From: Hypholoma sublateritium FD-334 SS-4
Lineage: Eukaryota > Basidiomycota > Agaricomycetes > Agaricales > Strophariaceae
DNA: 64,000 nucleotides
Assembly: GCA_000827495.1 (NCBI GenBank)
Contig: KN817599.1
Location: forward strand, 62,001-126,000
Direction of reading: 5' to 3'
The translations under genes were made by a program, and so were the position numbers. Each line of letters begins with the position of its first letter. Position 1 is the stretch's first letter. Below the pieces are notes generated by a model. The model saw only the letters and a program-made list of their open reading frames with translations, was not told where the DNA came from and did not search any database. This document shows, piece by piece, positions 1-11,519 of the stretch.

Positions 1-42
1 GCTGTCCCACTGTCCACTGTACGACATCTCATCGGACGATGT

Positions 43-1101
43 ATGGAATATTCAAGAGACACCTCTTTATCCATTAGATTCGTGGAAATAGGATCCCCTG
101 GCCACTTTCACCACGTCTTTGGGCTTCTTTCTCAATCCTCCCATCGTTGGAAGGATATGTCGTTTGCATTATCCATGCTTTCTGAAGCACCGAGTCTCGA
201 ACACGGCCTTCCCAGACTTCGTACACTCGGTTTATCTGGAGCATATAACGGCGAAAAACCATTTGACTCGTTTCAACACGCGCAACAGTTGACGGAACTA
301 CGCCTATTCAGCATCCTTAAACCCTTCCATACGCTGATCATACCTTGGTACCAGTTGAGGTACTTTCAAGCCGTTTTCTGTGATTTCCGCACAGGAGAAT
401 TCATGGAACTCCTCGCGCACTTGCCAAGTCTGGTAAGCCTTTGTTCGAAATGGAGCAAAGGTTTGCTCAAGAACCATAGAAAGCCCATCCCGCCCATTAA
501 ATTCCGCCATCTGACAACAATCGAAATCGAAGCATCTCCTGCTGAGATTTGCACTGTTCTACAACCTCTGTTCGTCCCAGAACTGACCGATCTATACCTG
601 GTGTCCCACCAATTTGCGAAAGCCACCGGTAATTTCGAGCGTTACATGATCGCCGACAGCGTAATTTCCTTGATACAGCGTTCGCATGCTTACCGAATAA
701 CGAAGCTCAGTCTGTCCGCCATGGACGCGCCCACCGTCTCGCGCATCCTGGCCGAGACTCCCGCTGTCACGAATCTCATTCTCATTCACATTTCCGACCT
801 TGAATCCATCCTCCGCGAATTATCGACCTCCGAAAGCCTAGCTCCCCGAATGAAAACATTTTCCCTGACATGTAAAGGAAACCAAGCAATGTTCAGCGTC
901 GGTCCTCTATCCGGAATCATCCGCTTTCGGGGTGCTCAGCGTGCTGTCCTTAATCCGCAATCTGCATACTCAGCAGACCCAGGGCGTTTAAGTGCCCTGA
1001 ACGTGACTGTACGGGAAAGTGGTGGTTTTCAGAATTTTGCAGAACTACTGCAGTCTTTGAGCCGCGACAACGGGGTTTCTATCGCAATCCACTTTTTGTA
1101 G
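43..1101 (+). CDS. F-box/LRR-like protein, C-terminal part
   Basis: Open frame of 352 codons ending TAG at 1101. It has irregular leucine-rich strands (for example around residues 55-95, 175-190 and 240-255) with LRTLGLSGAY and LTELRL type segments, as in the LRR halves of the very large Agaricomycete F-box family, where an N-terminal F-box recruits SCF ubiquitin ligase to targets. No F-box is visible here, so the first exon probably lies left of the window and the ATG at 43 may be internal. The family is lineage-expanded and substrates are unknown. Assignment rests on LRR texture only and a generic LRR protein is possible. Confidence 0.5.
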   Translation: MEYSRDTSLSIRFVEIGSPGHFHHVFGLLSQSSHRWKDMSFALSMLSEAPSLEHGLPRLRTLGLSGAYNGEKPFDSFQHAQQLTELRLFSILKPFHTLIIPWYQLRYFQAVFCDFRTGEFMELLAHLPSLVSLCSKWSKGLLKNHRKPIPPIKFRHLTTIEIEASPAEICTVLQPLFVPELTDLYLVSHQFAKATGNFERYMIADSVISLIQRSHAYRITKLSLSAMDAPTVSRILAETPAVTNLILIHISDLESILRELSTSESLAPRMKTFSLTCKGNQAMFSVGPLSGIIRFRGAQRAVLNPQSAYSADPGRLSALNVTVRESGGFQNFAELLQSLSRDNGVSIAIHFL

Positions 1102-1294
1102 TAGCTCGAATACTGCACTTTGAGATTGATCTGGACATGTTCCTGCATCGTTGTGATTTCTTGCTTAGTAGATTATATACATGCCTATGCAATACCTATG
1201 TATCAACAACATACCTGCCGCTGCTACTAGTACATGTGCAGTCAGTGACATTTCCATAAGTGTGGCACCGAATACGAGGCGGGGGCTGCGCAAT

Positions 1295-2583
1295 TCAGAT
1301 AGGAATTGTCGACAGTGCGCCCATCATCTTTAAGTACGTTGCCGGAGAACTGGATGCTCCTTTGCCTTTGGCACCAATGAAGGAATCAATCAAAGATATT
1401 CCTCCTTCACGCCCAGAGTTATAATCTGCGAGATACTTTGCCGCCGTAGCTTCCTTCGTTCCTGTGATCGAAGCGATACTTCTGCTAATCGATGTGTTTG
1501 TTTTTGACCCGGATGCATCGGAAGATGATGTTGACAGTTGATGTAAAATGGCCAAGAATGTTTGTGGGCGACCATTGACAACCAACAGCGCTGGATTAGT
1601 GAAAAATCTATACCTCTTGGGCAAGAATCGAATTCGGGGATGCAGAGGAAGCGTTGACGCACTCGTCGTGCCGGGGTGGGAGAGTTCCAGGCCGATTCGC
1701 GGGGAGAAGTATATCGGAGGAGGTTTTTTGGGAGTGGCGACTACGGGTTTCAAAAAAAGGCAGACAGCTTGCTTGTCATCCTCCTCGGAGAGAAAAGCGG
1801 ATATGTTTTTGGCCCATTTCTCATCGACAAGTTCTTCGATGCTAGATGCACCGCTAGCACCCAGAATCAGGTCGACGAGCAACGAAGGCCCTGATGTAAC
1901 CTTGCCAGTGGCAACTTGGCGAACTGAGCGCAGCAAAACGCCACCTCGTAGAAGACGGCCTTCGTTAGTGACTGAGCCTGAGCTGGACGCTGATGGGGAA
2001 GTTAATTGAGAAGGCCCTCCTAATGTTAAATCCATTCCTTTTCGCGATCCCCCTCTGTATTCAGTGGCACTCGTATTACTTCGATGAGAATCTTTTGAGA
2101 ACCTTGGCGCACGATGGAAATACCTATCATGATAATGGCATTAATTAAAAACCAAGCAACATATGCAATGGTAATGTCAGAACCGCGTCAACAGCTGATT
2201 TGTAAAACATACCAGCGGCCGCTAATTTTCTGCTCTTCGCTACCATGGGTAAATGGGTCTTCATGACACCCTCCGATTTGCAGATAGAATTCCGCTTCGA
2301 GAACTTCCAGCTCAAGGTCCTCTTTCTTTTCTCGTCGGACCATGATTCGGAGCTCGTGTAGGAGCGTTCTGGATATTTCATCGAAGCGCGACCCAATTTC
2401 TTCTTCGGTGGTTACGTCCGTGAAGTCCAGTAAATTTTTGAAGGCGAGAAGCTTTTGCTTGGCATCGACACCTTGTGTTGCATATGAATCGGCGCTGCCA
2501 TGCTCAAGACTATCCGCGTCCGGCTTCTTTTTCTTGAAGATGGAATATACCTCTCCTTCGGGTTTTCTTTTCCTGGTAGACAT
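1295..2583 (-). CDS. AAG/MPG-like 3-methyladenine DNA glycosylase, 399 aa
   Basis: Two exons, 2583-2213 and 2123-1295, joined by an 89 nt intron (GTATGT..ATAG); the join is in phase and gives 399 residues. The join creates GRWYFHR followed by YRGGSRKG. Motifs line up with the alkyladenine glycosylase (Pur_DNA_glyco) fold: EAEFYL matches ETEAYL around the catalytic Glu, HEDPFTHG matches the following ED..H segment, GGVLLRS matches the core VLLRA strand, SGPSLL matches SGPS.L, and SPRIGLE..RYRFF matches the C-terminal RVG..RFY strands. Such enzymes cut alkylated purines from DNA in base excision repair. The N-terminus is Lys/Arg-rich (RKRK, FKKKK), compatible with nuclear import. A tail of about 100 residues after the fold is unusual for AAG. 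Activity is inferred. Confidence 0.72.
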
Positions 2584-3073
2584 GATCGGTAGGTAGGTGG
2601 TTTACAGAGTACGCAACAGCGTGAAGCTGGTATGAGAGCGAGATGTCCAACCGGAGTCCAGACAGTGCTGTGCTGGCAATGCCGGACTGATGGCCGGCGC
2701 GGGCAACTTAGTATGATTTTGATCTCTTATGTTTTGAAAACTTAATAGAAAATTCGAAATGCGGATACGACTCCTACGGAAATTTATAGGAGCCTCCTGG
2801 TTTCTAAAATACAGAGTCAAAAGTTAGAATCACCACATTCAGATGAGTATCGGCTGGTTCTATTACTGTTAGTAGTTACACGCAAGTCGCTTGGACATGT
2901 ACCGACTACGGGCGCTTAATACGGATCAGCGATCATGCCAGTGCGCACGAGTCTCAAAATTGTGCTACTATGACCCGGTATCTGTCTCGATGATTCGTAG
3001 GGCTACAAATAACTCACGACCGGTACTAAACCACATAGTGGGAGCGCCCAGGCCTGCCCGGCCTCATACAACG
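2584..3073. other. Intergenic 2584-3073, no supported gene
   Basis: Region upstream of the glycosylase start and downstream of the membrane-protein stop. Only short open frames without family resemblance are present. It should hold the glycosylase promoter; no convincing TATA box is seen. Confidence 0.5.
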
Positions 3074-4439
3074 TCATGTAATCAGTGCTCTACAAAGCAA
3101 AGATGTACTCCCGCTGCACGGAAAGAAGATATTCGGGAGTTCCACCCATAATCCGAAAACAACAACCAGCACCCATGATAATAACATAGCCAGAAGAGGT
3201 GGAAGGTGCTCATACCACAAGCGATGATTCCAGTGCCATCGCTTGAGGAAATATGAGAACAGAGGGATTGAAAAATACCAGAGCAGGAAGACAAGCTCCA
3301 CAGCAAGTCCAGTGATTAGAATATAAAGTTGAACGGCCATTTCAGGATTGTTGCGATTTCGTAAAATTTTCACAACTCCATGGATGCGAAAGGCAATCCA
3401 CCACCACGTCGCTGCGCGATACAAGATTTATGAGGTTCTGCACAAACAATTTAAAATGAAAGGATAAATCACTTACTCAAAGCATATATAAACTTGACTC
3501 CTGAGAACATGTGAGTCCGAGAAAAGGGATTCGAGACTGGGACTTACCGGAGAACATACGGGATATGTAGGGGCCGTAATTGGTGTAAAAAAACCATGCG
3601 CCTGGGCTTTCCGCACTGCTCTCCACGCGACCGAGCCAATACAGTCTGGAAGATATGGTCAAGGAGAAAAATTATTTATCGAAATAAAAAGAACAAACCC
3701 CAAAACAACGATACTCCCATAAATAACGTTTGTGCGATTGATAATAGGCTGATTGCTTTGCAGCACGTACTCGAAGATGGCGATTCCGAGCCCAATCATT
3801 GTGTTGAGAATGCTGTAACCCGTAACGGTGACCCGAGGCATGTTCTCCACTTCAAGAAACGACCATTCCGGCCACCTGCGGAAGTACCAATTCATAGACT
3901 TTGGGAATGTGCAATCCAGAGCAGTTGAGAGGACAACCCTTTCAATTCCGCTGTCAGTCAAATTATTCGAGTATTGCACTTCTGGAAACTTGTAGAAAAA
4001 AAACAGCTTACCAGTCAGTAATGATACAAATGTAGGTCACCCATATAACACTAGCGGGGGACTTTGTCTCTGCTGGCATGATGGACCAGCCTTCCCAAAA
4101 GCCAAGGGCTATGATCGTAATTATCCTGCATACGCGGTTGACTGTCAGAATTACGATAAGGTGCTGCTGAGCGTGGGACAGCCGGGAAGCCTCATCCGAG
4201 TCGTCCTCCGAGTCGAGCGACGTCGGCTCGGCCGCATCATTCATATCCTGAAGGGGAATAGACGGGGTAGTCTCGGGGTCTGATGCAGCATTGGGCCGGC
4301 GCCTACGAAGTGTCTCTTCATGTGGCTGCGCCGGTAATCCTTCGAAACCTTGAATAAAACGGAGTGGGTTCAGGAGGCCAGAGCTCCATTGACTGACGGT
4401 GTTGCTCGGTGGTGGTTGGGAGGAATCCTGTTCTGGCAT
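3074..4439 (-). CDS. Uncharacterised fungal multi-pass membrane protein, 379 aa
   Basis: Five exons fit in phase: 4439-4012, 3950-3699, 3645-3548, 3500-3477 (24 nt) and 3411-3074, with introns of 47-65 nt, total 380 codons. The first ~85 residues are hydrophilic and acidic (SLDSEDDSDEAS), followed by about six hydrophobic segments such as the stretches around LIVILTV, IVVLGFVLFI and LAMLLSWVLVVVFGLW. This looks like a fungal-specific polytopic membrane protein; I do not recognise the family or transport motifs. The last ~25 residues may be wrong because a good acceptor (TTTCCGTGCAG) lies near 3120, so a further intron and a different C-terminus are possible. Confidence 0.6.
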
Positions 4440-5867
4440 GGTGACTAGTCAGCGGTAGATCATGAAGTGCTTGACCGAAATCTTGTTATCCAACAAGTCC
4501 TATATAACGGGGACAATGAAAAGCTATACGTGTCCCTGTTCTGGAAGAATTGCACACAATAACACTAAACGTGGCTGATGGCTGGTGATATTAATGGAAG
4601 ATTCGGTCTTCGAAGATAGTCTAATGTACGCATTCATAGACACCCTCAGAGTATTCGAAACAATAAGCCTCCCAAACGGAGCGCTCTTATCCTCGGTCAA
4701 GCGTTTATTATCTATAAATATTGATGCTTCCAGCCAAAAATCAGCGCTCAAGCATTTAACGAGTCGCCGCTGCAAAAATAGGAGAATGGAAGAAACTCCA
4801 GTTCAGTGTCTTTAAGTGCCCGTACTTACAAAATCTCACATGGGCGCTGTTTCACGGCAAATTTCCGAAGGAATCGTTCCGCAGCTGGCCTAGTACAAGA
4901 CGGAAATGAAGCTTCTATCGATCGTCACTTCGAAGACACCTCGAAAGTGAGGAATTGACCAATCCACTGGATCCTAATAGCCGTGTAATCAACCAGGAAT
5001 ACGCCTATGTCTGGCGACAGCAGCGAGACAGGATCTCCCGTTGAATGAAATCTGATTTGCCTGTAGCATTGCATCAGGTGAGAGCAGTGAACACGCACCG
5101 TAACTAGTGACCTGATCCATAAAAAAGGAATACTATCTGCTTTCCGCGTGTTATGTCTTTTTTAGTATCTCTCGGAGCTCGTGATCGGCCTCCCCTACTC
5201 GAGGAACCCAAGGTGCTTCTTGACCTGTTGAACTGCGCGAATGGCACAGGTTGGCTGCGCTTGATCTCGTCCATAGAAACTCATTCCACGTACGTCACGC
5301 GAAACACGATGCTGAGATTTATACTACGGAAATTGAGCGACAACTCGTTTTATCGCTGTCTCTGGCAAGCACGGGCGCTTAATTTGGCCAAGTAATCAAT
5401 CAGTCAATCGACCAACAATCAAGCTCGAGCACATCGCGTCTTAAAGGATGTACTTCGTTCTGTAATTTGATATTCTGATTGGCTTGTAAATCTGAAGATT
5501 TTTATAGGTTCCTATTCTTGTAAAGGCATCGTCGAAACATACCAATAAAGTATTCTTCAGAAACTTTGAAGTAAAGAGACAGCACGTGCACCATCCCATT
5601 GGACGGCGAAATTCCCGCGCTTTGCGATGTAAAATTGAAACCAACGTTGGACCAACGTGGTTGCCCAGTTCGAGCCATGACACACTCCACTATGCCGTAT
5701 TTTCGCTTCATGCCTGCTTCACGCGCCTCAATACCCATCCTGCCAACAGCCCCCACGACCTCAGGCCTCCCAGGCGCTGCACTCGTTCTCATCCGTCATC
5801 CTTGGCAGAAATTTCGCAGTAACCGCGTCTAAGCGGTATTGCCCATATAGTGCAACTCCCCATAGCG
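4440..5867. other. Intergenic 4440-5867, no supported gene
   Basis: Divergent spacer between the membrane-protein gene (-) and phytase A (+). The longest frames (80-96 codons) lack motifs or plausible splice partners. It should contain both promoters, but I cannot place a TATA box confidently. Confidence 0.5.
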
Positions 5868-7826
5868 ATGCCCGACCGCTACGAGCACACGGACATATCG
5901 GACGGCGAGGACATTGAAGGAGAAGCTTTGCTTATATCGTCCCCACATGTTGGATTGGCCGAACATTCGCTTCCCTCAAGTTACCAAGCACCAGCCAGCC
6001 TCAGGCTCCATGATGCCAAGGGCAAATTTGAGGCAACGTTGCCTACCATGGCACCGAGCGGCGTACTATATGACTTCGGTGGCTGGCTCGAGATTGGGGA
6101 TTTTATCCCATCCTCACCCTGGTCGCAATCGCGCAAGAAGGTTGCTTGTTTCATCATGCTCGTATCTTTCGCGTCAATCTCGTTGTTCGTATCTGGTGCC
6201 GCTGTCTGCCACGGGTCTGTACTAGGTATTCCGCTGGGAAGGTCAGATGTTTCGTCTGCGACGATTCAGAACTCATGGGGCGCCTATTCTCCGTATCACT
6301 CCGCCAAACCATATACCCCCCCGCCAGCCAATTGCCAAATCACTCAGGTAATTAGACGTTTTGCTTAACTGTAGACTGCTCGGAAATGACATGTACAATT
6401 TTAGGTTAACATAGTAAGTGTACCTGCCGCAAAGAACGTATGATCCAGAAATGAACGCATCGCAGATCCAACGACACGGTGCACGAGTACCGACTTCTGG
6501 TGCTTCAGCTAACATCGCCGCCGCAGTTACGAAGCTCAAGGGAGCGACAAGCTATACCACAGATCAGTTAGCCTTCTTGGTGAACTATACTTATGTCCTT
6601 GGTAATAATGGTGCCCTCCTGCCATTTGGTGGCGTCCAGTGAGTGGCGCTGCACTCACTACATATAAGCGGATTACTGAATTTCAGTAAAGATCAAAGGA
6701 ATCTGGAAGCGAAGCCTATAAGCGGTATTCGGGTATCATCTCCCCGGAGAATCCTCCGTTTGTTCGTGCGTCTTCAGGTGTGCGCGTCGTTGAGTCTGCG
6801 ACAAATTGGACTTCGGGTATGTCACCTCCAATCATAAAGAACCGTGCTTCTTCAATTTATGAATAGGTTTCGCCTTGGCCAGCGACAACATATACAACCT
6901 ACCTCTCTCCGTGATCCTCTCCGAGAGTGTGGGTGCTTCCAATTTGAGATGTGGGAGCCTCTGCTAACTGTATGCAACAGGGAAATAACACACTCGATGA
7001 CAACTTATGTCCCAACGAGGGTTCATCAGACCCTCAGACTGCGATCTGGGCTGCTATATACGGCAAATCCATTGCTGCACGGCTGAACGCACAGGCGCCT
7101 GGCGCCAACCTGACAGCGGAGAGCATCCCGCAGCTGATGCCGCTCTGTGCGTTTGAGACAATTGCGAACAATGCCACGAGCCCATTCTGCGCACTGTTCA
7201 GCGCAGCGGAGTTCGAGCAGTTTGAATACTTCATGGACCTCGGGAAATACTACGGGACAGGGTGCGTTCTCTCCCTGTTTCTCCGCGTAACACACTGACA
7301 CGCGCATGCCCTTAGCGCTGGCGCCTCTCTCGGGCGCGTGCAGGGTGTCGGCTACGTCAATGAGCTCATCGCTCGCCTCACCGGGACGGCAGTGCGCGAC
7401 AACACCCAGACCAACCGCACGCTCGACGCCGCGCCCGAGACGTTCCCGCTCAATCGCACATTCTATGCCGACTTCTCGCACGACAACCAAATGGTCGCGA
7501 TCTACACGGCGCTCGGGCTGTTCGCTCAGAGCGCGGGCGACCTCGACCCCGCGCGCCCGGATCCCGCGCGTACGTGGGTCGCCAGCCAACTGACACCGTT
7601 CAGTGCGCGCATGGTGACGGAGCGCCTGACGTGCACTGGAACTGGGACGCGCGCGGCGCGCGGCGAAAGCACTTGGGTGCGCATTCTGGTGAACGATGCG
7701 CTGCAGCCGCTGCCGTTCTGTGGGAGCGGGAAGGACGGCATGTGTACGCTGAGTGCGTTTGTGGAGAGCCAGATTTATGCGAGGGAGGACGGCCAGGGTG
7801 ATTTCGAGAAGTGTTTCGCTGCTTGA
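5868..7826 (+). CDS. phyA: Histidine acid phosphatase, 6-phytase type, membrane-anchored copy A, 546 aa
   Basis: Seven exons close in phase: 5868-6347, 6405-6413 (9 nt), 6466-6638, 6692-6816, 6867-6928, 6981-7261, 7316-7826. The RHGARVP catalytic motif (His nucleophile) follows the microexon and the HDNQM proton-donor motif (SHDN) sits near residue 435. The body strongly resembles basidiomycete 6-phytases, which release phosphate from phytate. Unlike copy B it starts with ~95 hydrophilic residues followed by a hydrophobic stretch (VACFIMLVSFASISLFVSGAA), suggesting a type II signal-anchor instead of a cleaved signal peptide. The acceptor at 6691 is used rather than the CAG at 6686, because only 6691 keeps the frame. 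Many Cys and N-glycosylation sites fit an extracellular catalytic domain. Confidence 0.9.
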
Positions 7827-8406
7827 TAGTATTGGGTGGAAATGACGACTTGTCCATTCTACGTTCAGACATTTAGCTACTTGAAGAGGCAGCATGCTAT
7901 GTCGAACGGGAGATATCATGTTATTTTTGATACCAGGCATCCAAATTTATTGCACTCCTCGCTGTGTCGGGGGGTACAACGCCTTGCCCCTACTCAAGAT
8001 CCTATCCTTATTTTCAAAATCTGCTATTACAGATAAATTCTCCCTGAAGACAGCATTGCCAACAGCGCGCATCCCTCGGCCCTCTCTTAGAACAGACGGC
8101 CGAAAGCTCGGGCCGGAATCCATCTCTCTCCGCCAAATCCGAACCAAACAACGCTTTCTTCCACTAATTTTGTTCAACCCTTGAGCGCCGTTTACCATCA
8201 CGAACTACACGCTGCGGGCTTCACTTGAACCATGCCCTTGCTGCGGAGATCATATGTACCAAATATCAAACATCGTGTTGGCCCTTATCCAACGCCACCT
8301 TGACATCTTTGTCGCGACGTGGCACGACTCACTGTCGCCTATCGCCTGGTCATAGGCTGAAGAGCAACCGTAGAGGCCGGATGGGGAGGCTGGTATAGCT
8401 AGAGAA
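7827..8406. other. Intergenic 7827-8406, no supported gene
   Basis: Spacer between phytase A and HET gene 1. Short frames only; no recognised motif. Confidence 0.5.
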
Positions 8407-10703
8407 ATGACTCGTGCGTAAGTCCTCAGCCCTCAAGCTTCGAGTCCCTTATCTCCATTGAATACTGAAATAGTATAGGACATACATAGCCTTGCGCGCG
8501 TGCCGAGTCCTTAATAGTACTGGCATGCGTTGTAGTTGGTTCTCTTAATCTGCTCTTTGCAGTGAAGCTCCAACGTTCAGCGCTCACCCACTCTTCAATT
8601 GAACGCTTATTCGCGTATGGAACATATTGGTATGCCGCTGTCGTCCCCTACGCTGTGTTACAGACCGAGACTGAATGGATGTACTGCTTCTGTTTTTATC
8701 CGATCGACCTAGCTGAAGATCATGGGCAGATGCTTGTGAAAGCACTCGAGGACTTCATCGTACCGATCGTGCACGCCCATGCGCCGGGGCTGCGCAAAGG
8801 TTGGGATGATGTTTCTCTATTCCAAGTGGATACTAATACATCGTTATCTTTGGAACCAGGTTCTTCGCCTGATACTGGTATCGAAGCTGCAGCCCGACAA
8901 CTTCTTGGTGCTCTGAACCGATTCGTCATAGCCCTCGTACACCAAGACAACTTAAATGGGCCGATAAGCGCGAGCGGAGGTGAATCCGTGAATTGCAACC
9001 CTTAGGGTATCTCTGGCTCACGCAGGCGGGTTGAAAGATGTCGTGGATGAGAAAATGGAAGTAGACAAAGAAAGGCATCGAGGTGCGTGTTTCTCATCAG
9101 TATTTGTTCGTCTGTTGACTTGAATTTAGCAGCTACTAACAAGTCGCCACTTATGGGAGTGATCCAACAAACGATGCGAGAACACATTTTCAACAAAATG
9201 CCCATTCGTTTATTGGCTTTCGGGACAGACGGTTCAGAAATCAAACTCATCGAAAGGGGTGAAATATGGCGGAAGATTTCTAGGGAAGTAGCAAGAGACT
9301 TTGACAGCATCGAAGTCGATTTCAGAAACCAGATCAAAGGTGGGACCAAGACCCCGCCGGTTTCCGAGAAGGAGTTCGCCCACCAAATCTGCGAAAAATA
9401 TGGCAAATTTGCGATCTTATCCCACACCTGGCTCACAACAGTATCGGGCGAAGTGACGTACACGGATTGGAAAAGCGGCAAGTTCAGCAAAGAGTCTAGA
9501 GGTTACCGCAAGCTCGCTGAGTTCTGTCGGATTACTGCCACCCAGTACGACCACAAATTAGCTTGGATCGACACTATCTGCATCAATAAAGAAAGTAGCT
9601 CCGAACTTGACGAGTCGATACGCTCGATGTACAATTGGTACCAGTCTGCGTCTATGTGCATAACGTATCTCGCCGATACCTCTAACCCATCGGAAATGCA
9701 TCGCGATACATGGTTTACCCGCGGCTGGACTCTCCAAGAATTGATTGCTCCTCGCCACATTAAATTTCACGACGCAAATTGGCAGCAAATAATCCCTGGG
9801 ATGGAAAACGACAAGAAGAATCCCCAAATTATTCTGCAGATCAAAAGGGCTACAGGCATCGTCAAGGATGAGCTCGAGACAGTTTTGTCGAAGACGCCCA
9901 TCTCGCGCAGGATGCAATGGGCTGCTCACCGGCGGGTCACTCGAGAGGAAGACATGGCATATTCCTTGATGGGAATTTTCGACGTCAGCATCTCCATCGC
10001 CTATGGAGAGGGTGCCGAGCGTGCTTTCGTCAGGCTCCTGAAAGAAATACTCAACACTAGCACGCACAACGTACTCGACATTGTCAACTGGGGTCACGGC
10101 GACACGCCCAGCGAACGAAACCAGGCTATCCGCACTAGCGCCCTTCTCCCACCGGGTCCGCAGTACTACCTGAGGCGTGCCACAGACAATATCCAATGGA
10201 AACCACCGAGCACGCCGATATCTTGGACCCATCTAGGATTGCATGTCCCCGTGGTGTTGATGCCCGCGCTCGACTCAGCAGCGCGTATATCGTCGGCGCG
10301 AATATTCAATCCTAGAGGAAGATACTTTGCGTCTGCTACTGGCGTGAAGATGTTCAAATCTATGAACAACAGAAACTCCGAGCATTCGTTCAACGTATTA
10401 GATAGATCAACCTTCGAAAGGCATAACCTGCAATCGGGTCGCGTGGCAGTCTTCGGTGTTCTCAACATCGTCGAAACAGAAACGGCGATCCAAATCCAAG
10501 ACGCGGGCTTATGTCGTGCCATACCTTTGAAATTGGTGCCTCTGACAGGTTGGGATCTGCCTGAACGTTTCGAAAGCGCTTCTCCGGAGGCAACCCAGGC
10601 AGCTGTCACCTTCAAGCTCCAGCTCCACGGCTCTTCCTCGTTCATAATTCCAAAGTCTGAATTGCACGCCCATGGGATGTCTTTCCGCATAATGTATTTG
10701 TAG
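8407..10703 (+). CDS. HET-domain (heterokaryon incompatibility-like) protein, copy 1
   Basis: Well-supported exons are 8563-8979, 9026-9082 and 9130-10703, all in phase. Two short 5' exons (8407-8417, 8479-8528) would supply an ATG and total 702 residues, but the implied 34 nt intron is short, so the 5' end is tentative. The HET domain lies in the large exon: YAILSHTW-type segment (AILSHTWL), then AWIDTICINK, SIRSMYNWY, and WFTRGWTLQELIAP. HET proteins act in nonself recognition and cell death in ascomycetes; in Agaricomycetes they are expanded with mostly unknown roles. The N-terminal helical region (MLVKALEDFIVPIV) is shared with copy 2 at 17.8 kb. The C-terminal ~180 residues carry no domain I know. 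Confidence 0.85.
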
Positions 10704-11519
10704 GAAGTCCGACTCACAAGTTACTGGTAAAATATTTCGATTAACCATCTACATTTTCTTCGTGACGTTGAAGTCAGGATTAGTGGGCTCCTCATGTATA
10801 CACAGAGTAGTATAGAAACCCATTGTTGTAAATTTTCAGATGACAGTGACGGCGTCATTGGTAGCCTTTGGGAACTTGTGGGGGCTTTCTCTTTCTCTTC
10901 TTTTGTTGAATCAAAGCCGCCAAAATTTAAATTAAGTCCGTGTCGGGACTTGAAATGGCAGGGCCACGCGCGTGCCACGCGTGCGCTCTTCTCTTGTCGA
11001 CTTCGAGGGACATATCCGGGGCGAAGGAGAATAGGTACTGACCAACCTCCAGGTACGATGCCATCTCATCTGTTTCTTCCAGTTCGTCTAACCTCTAGCC
11101 CAGGTCGATACTTATTAGACAAAATTTACAGTTCTAGACTTCTGCAATGCCAACTTGCGTTTCACCGGATTACGCACCGAAGTCACCTCGTGATTCCTTG
11201 CTCCCCGGGAGAATACCGCGTCGACGATTGAATGTCCTTCGGCAAGCTCTCTCAAGGCATAAAGATGCTCTATAACTGCTCGCCGACTCACAGAACGCAT
11301 CGCGACGAGTCAGCAGGTCTTCTGGATCGCATGGTCGTATCACATCCAGAGAATGTGAAGGGGCGCAGTGCGCACGTATGCTACGCGCCGGAAGAGACGT
11401 ACCGATGAGTGTGTCCACTTGCTTCGAAATTGCAAAGCGGCCAGTCGCCAGCCGCCAACGTTCATCGCTTTAAATATCACGGGGACCGAAAGGACAGCGT
11501 GACAGACCGTGCTTTAGCA
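10704..11519. other. Intergenic 10704-11519
   Basis: Spacer between HET gene 1 and the glucanase. No supported gene. The last ~50 bases hold the glucanase TATA-like element. Confidence 0.5.
11469..11477 (+). promoter_or_regulatory. TATA-like element of the GH5 gene
   Basis: TTTAAATAT about 45 bases upstream of the ATG at 11520, within a normal distance for a fungal core promoter. Position-based inference. Confidence 0.4.

Noticed and set aside
6687..6691. Frameshift in phytase A exon 4
   Set aside because: Using the AG at 6690-6691 instead of the stronger-looking CAG at 6684-6686 restores frame and family sequence.
7026..7940. 304-codon minus-strand frame
   Set aside because: Antisense shadow of the phytase A catalytic domain.
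8979..9005. Stop at 9005 as the end of a separate small gene (8562-9005)
   Set aside because: A donor at 8980 joins in phase to 9026-9082 and then to the HET exon, and copy 2 has the same order of parts.
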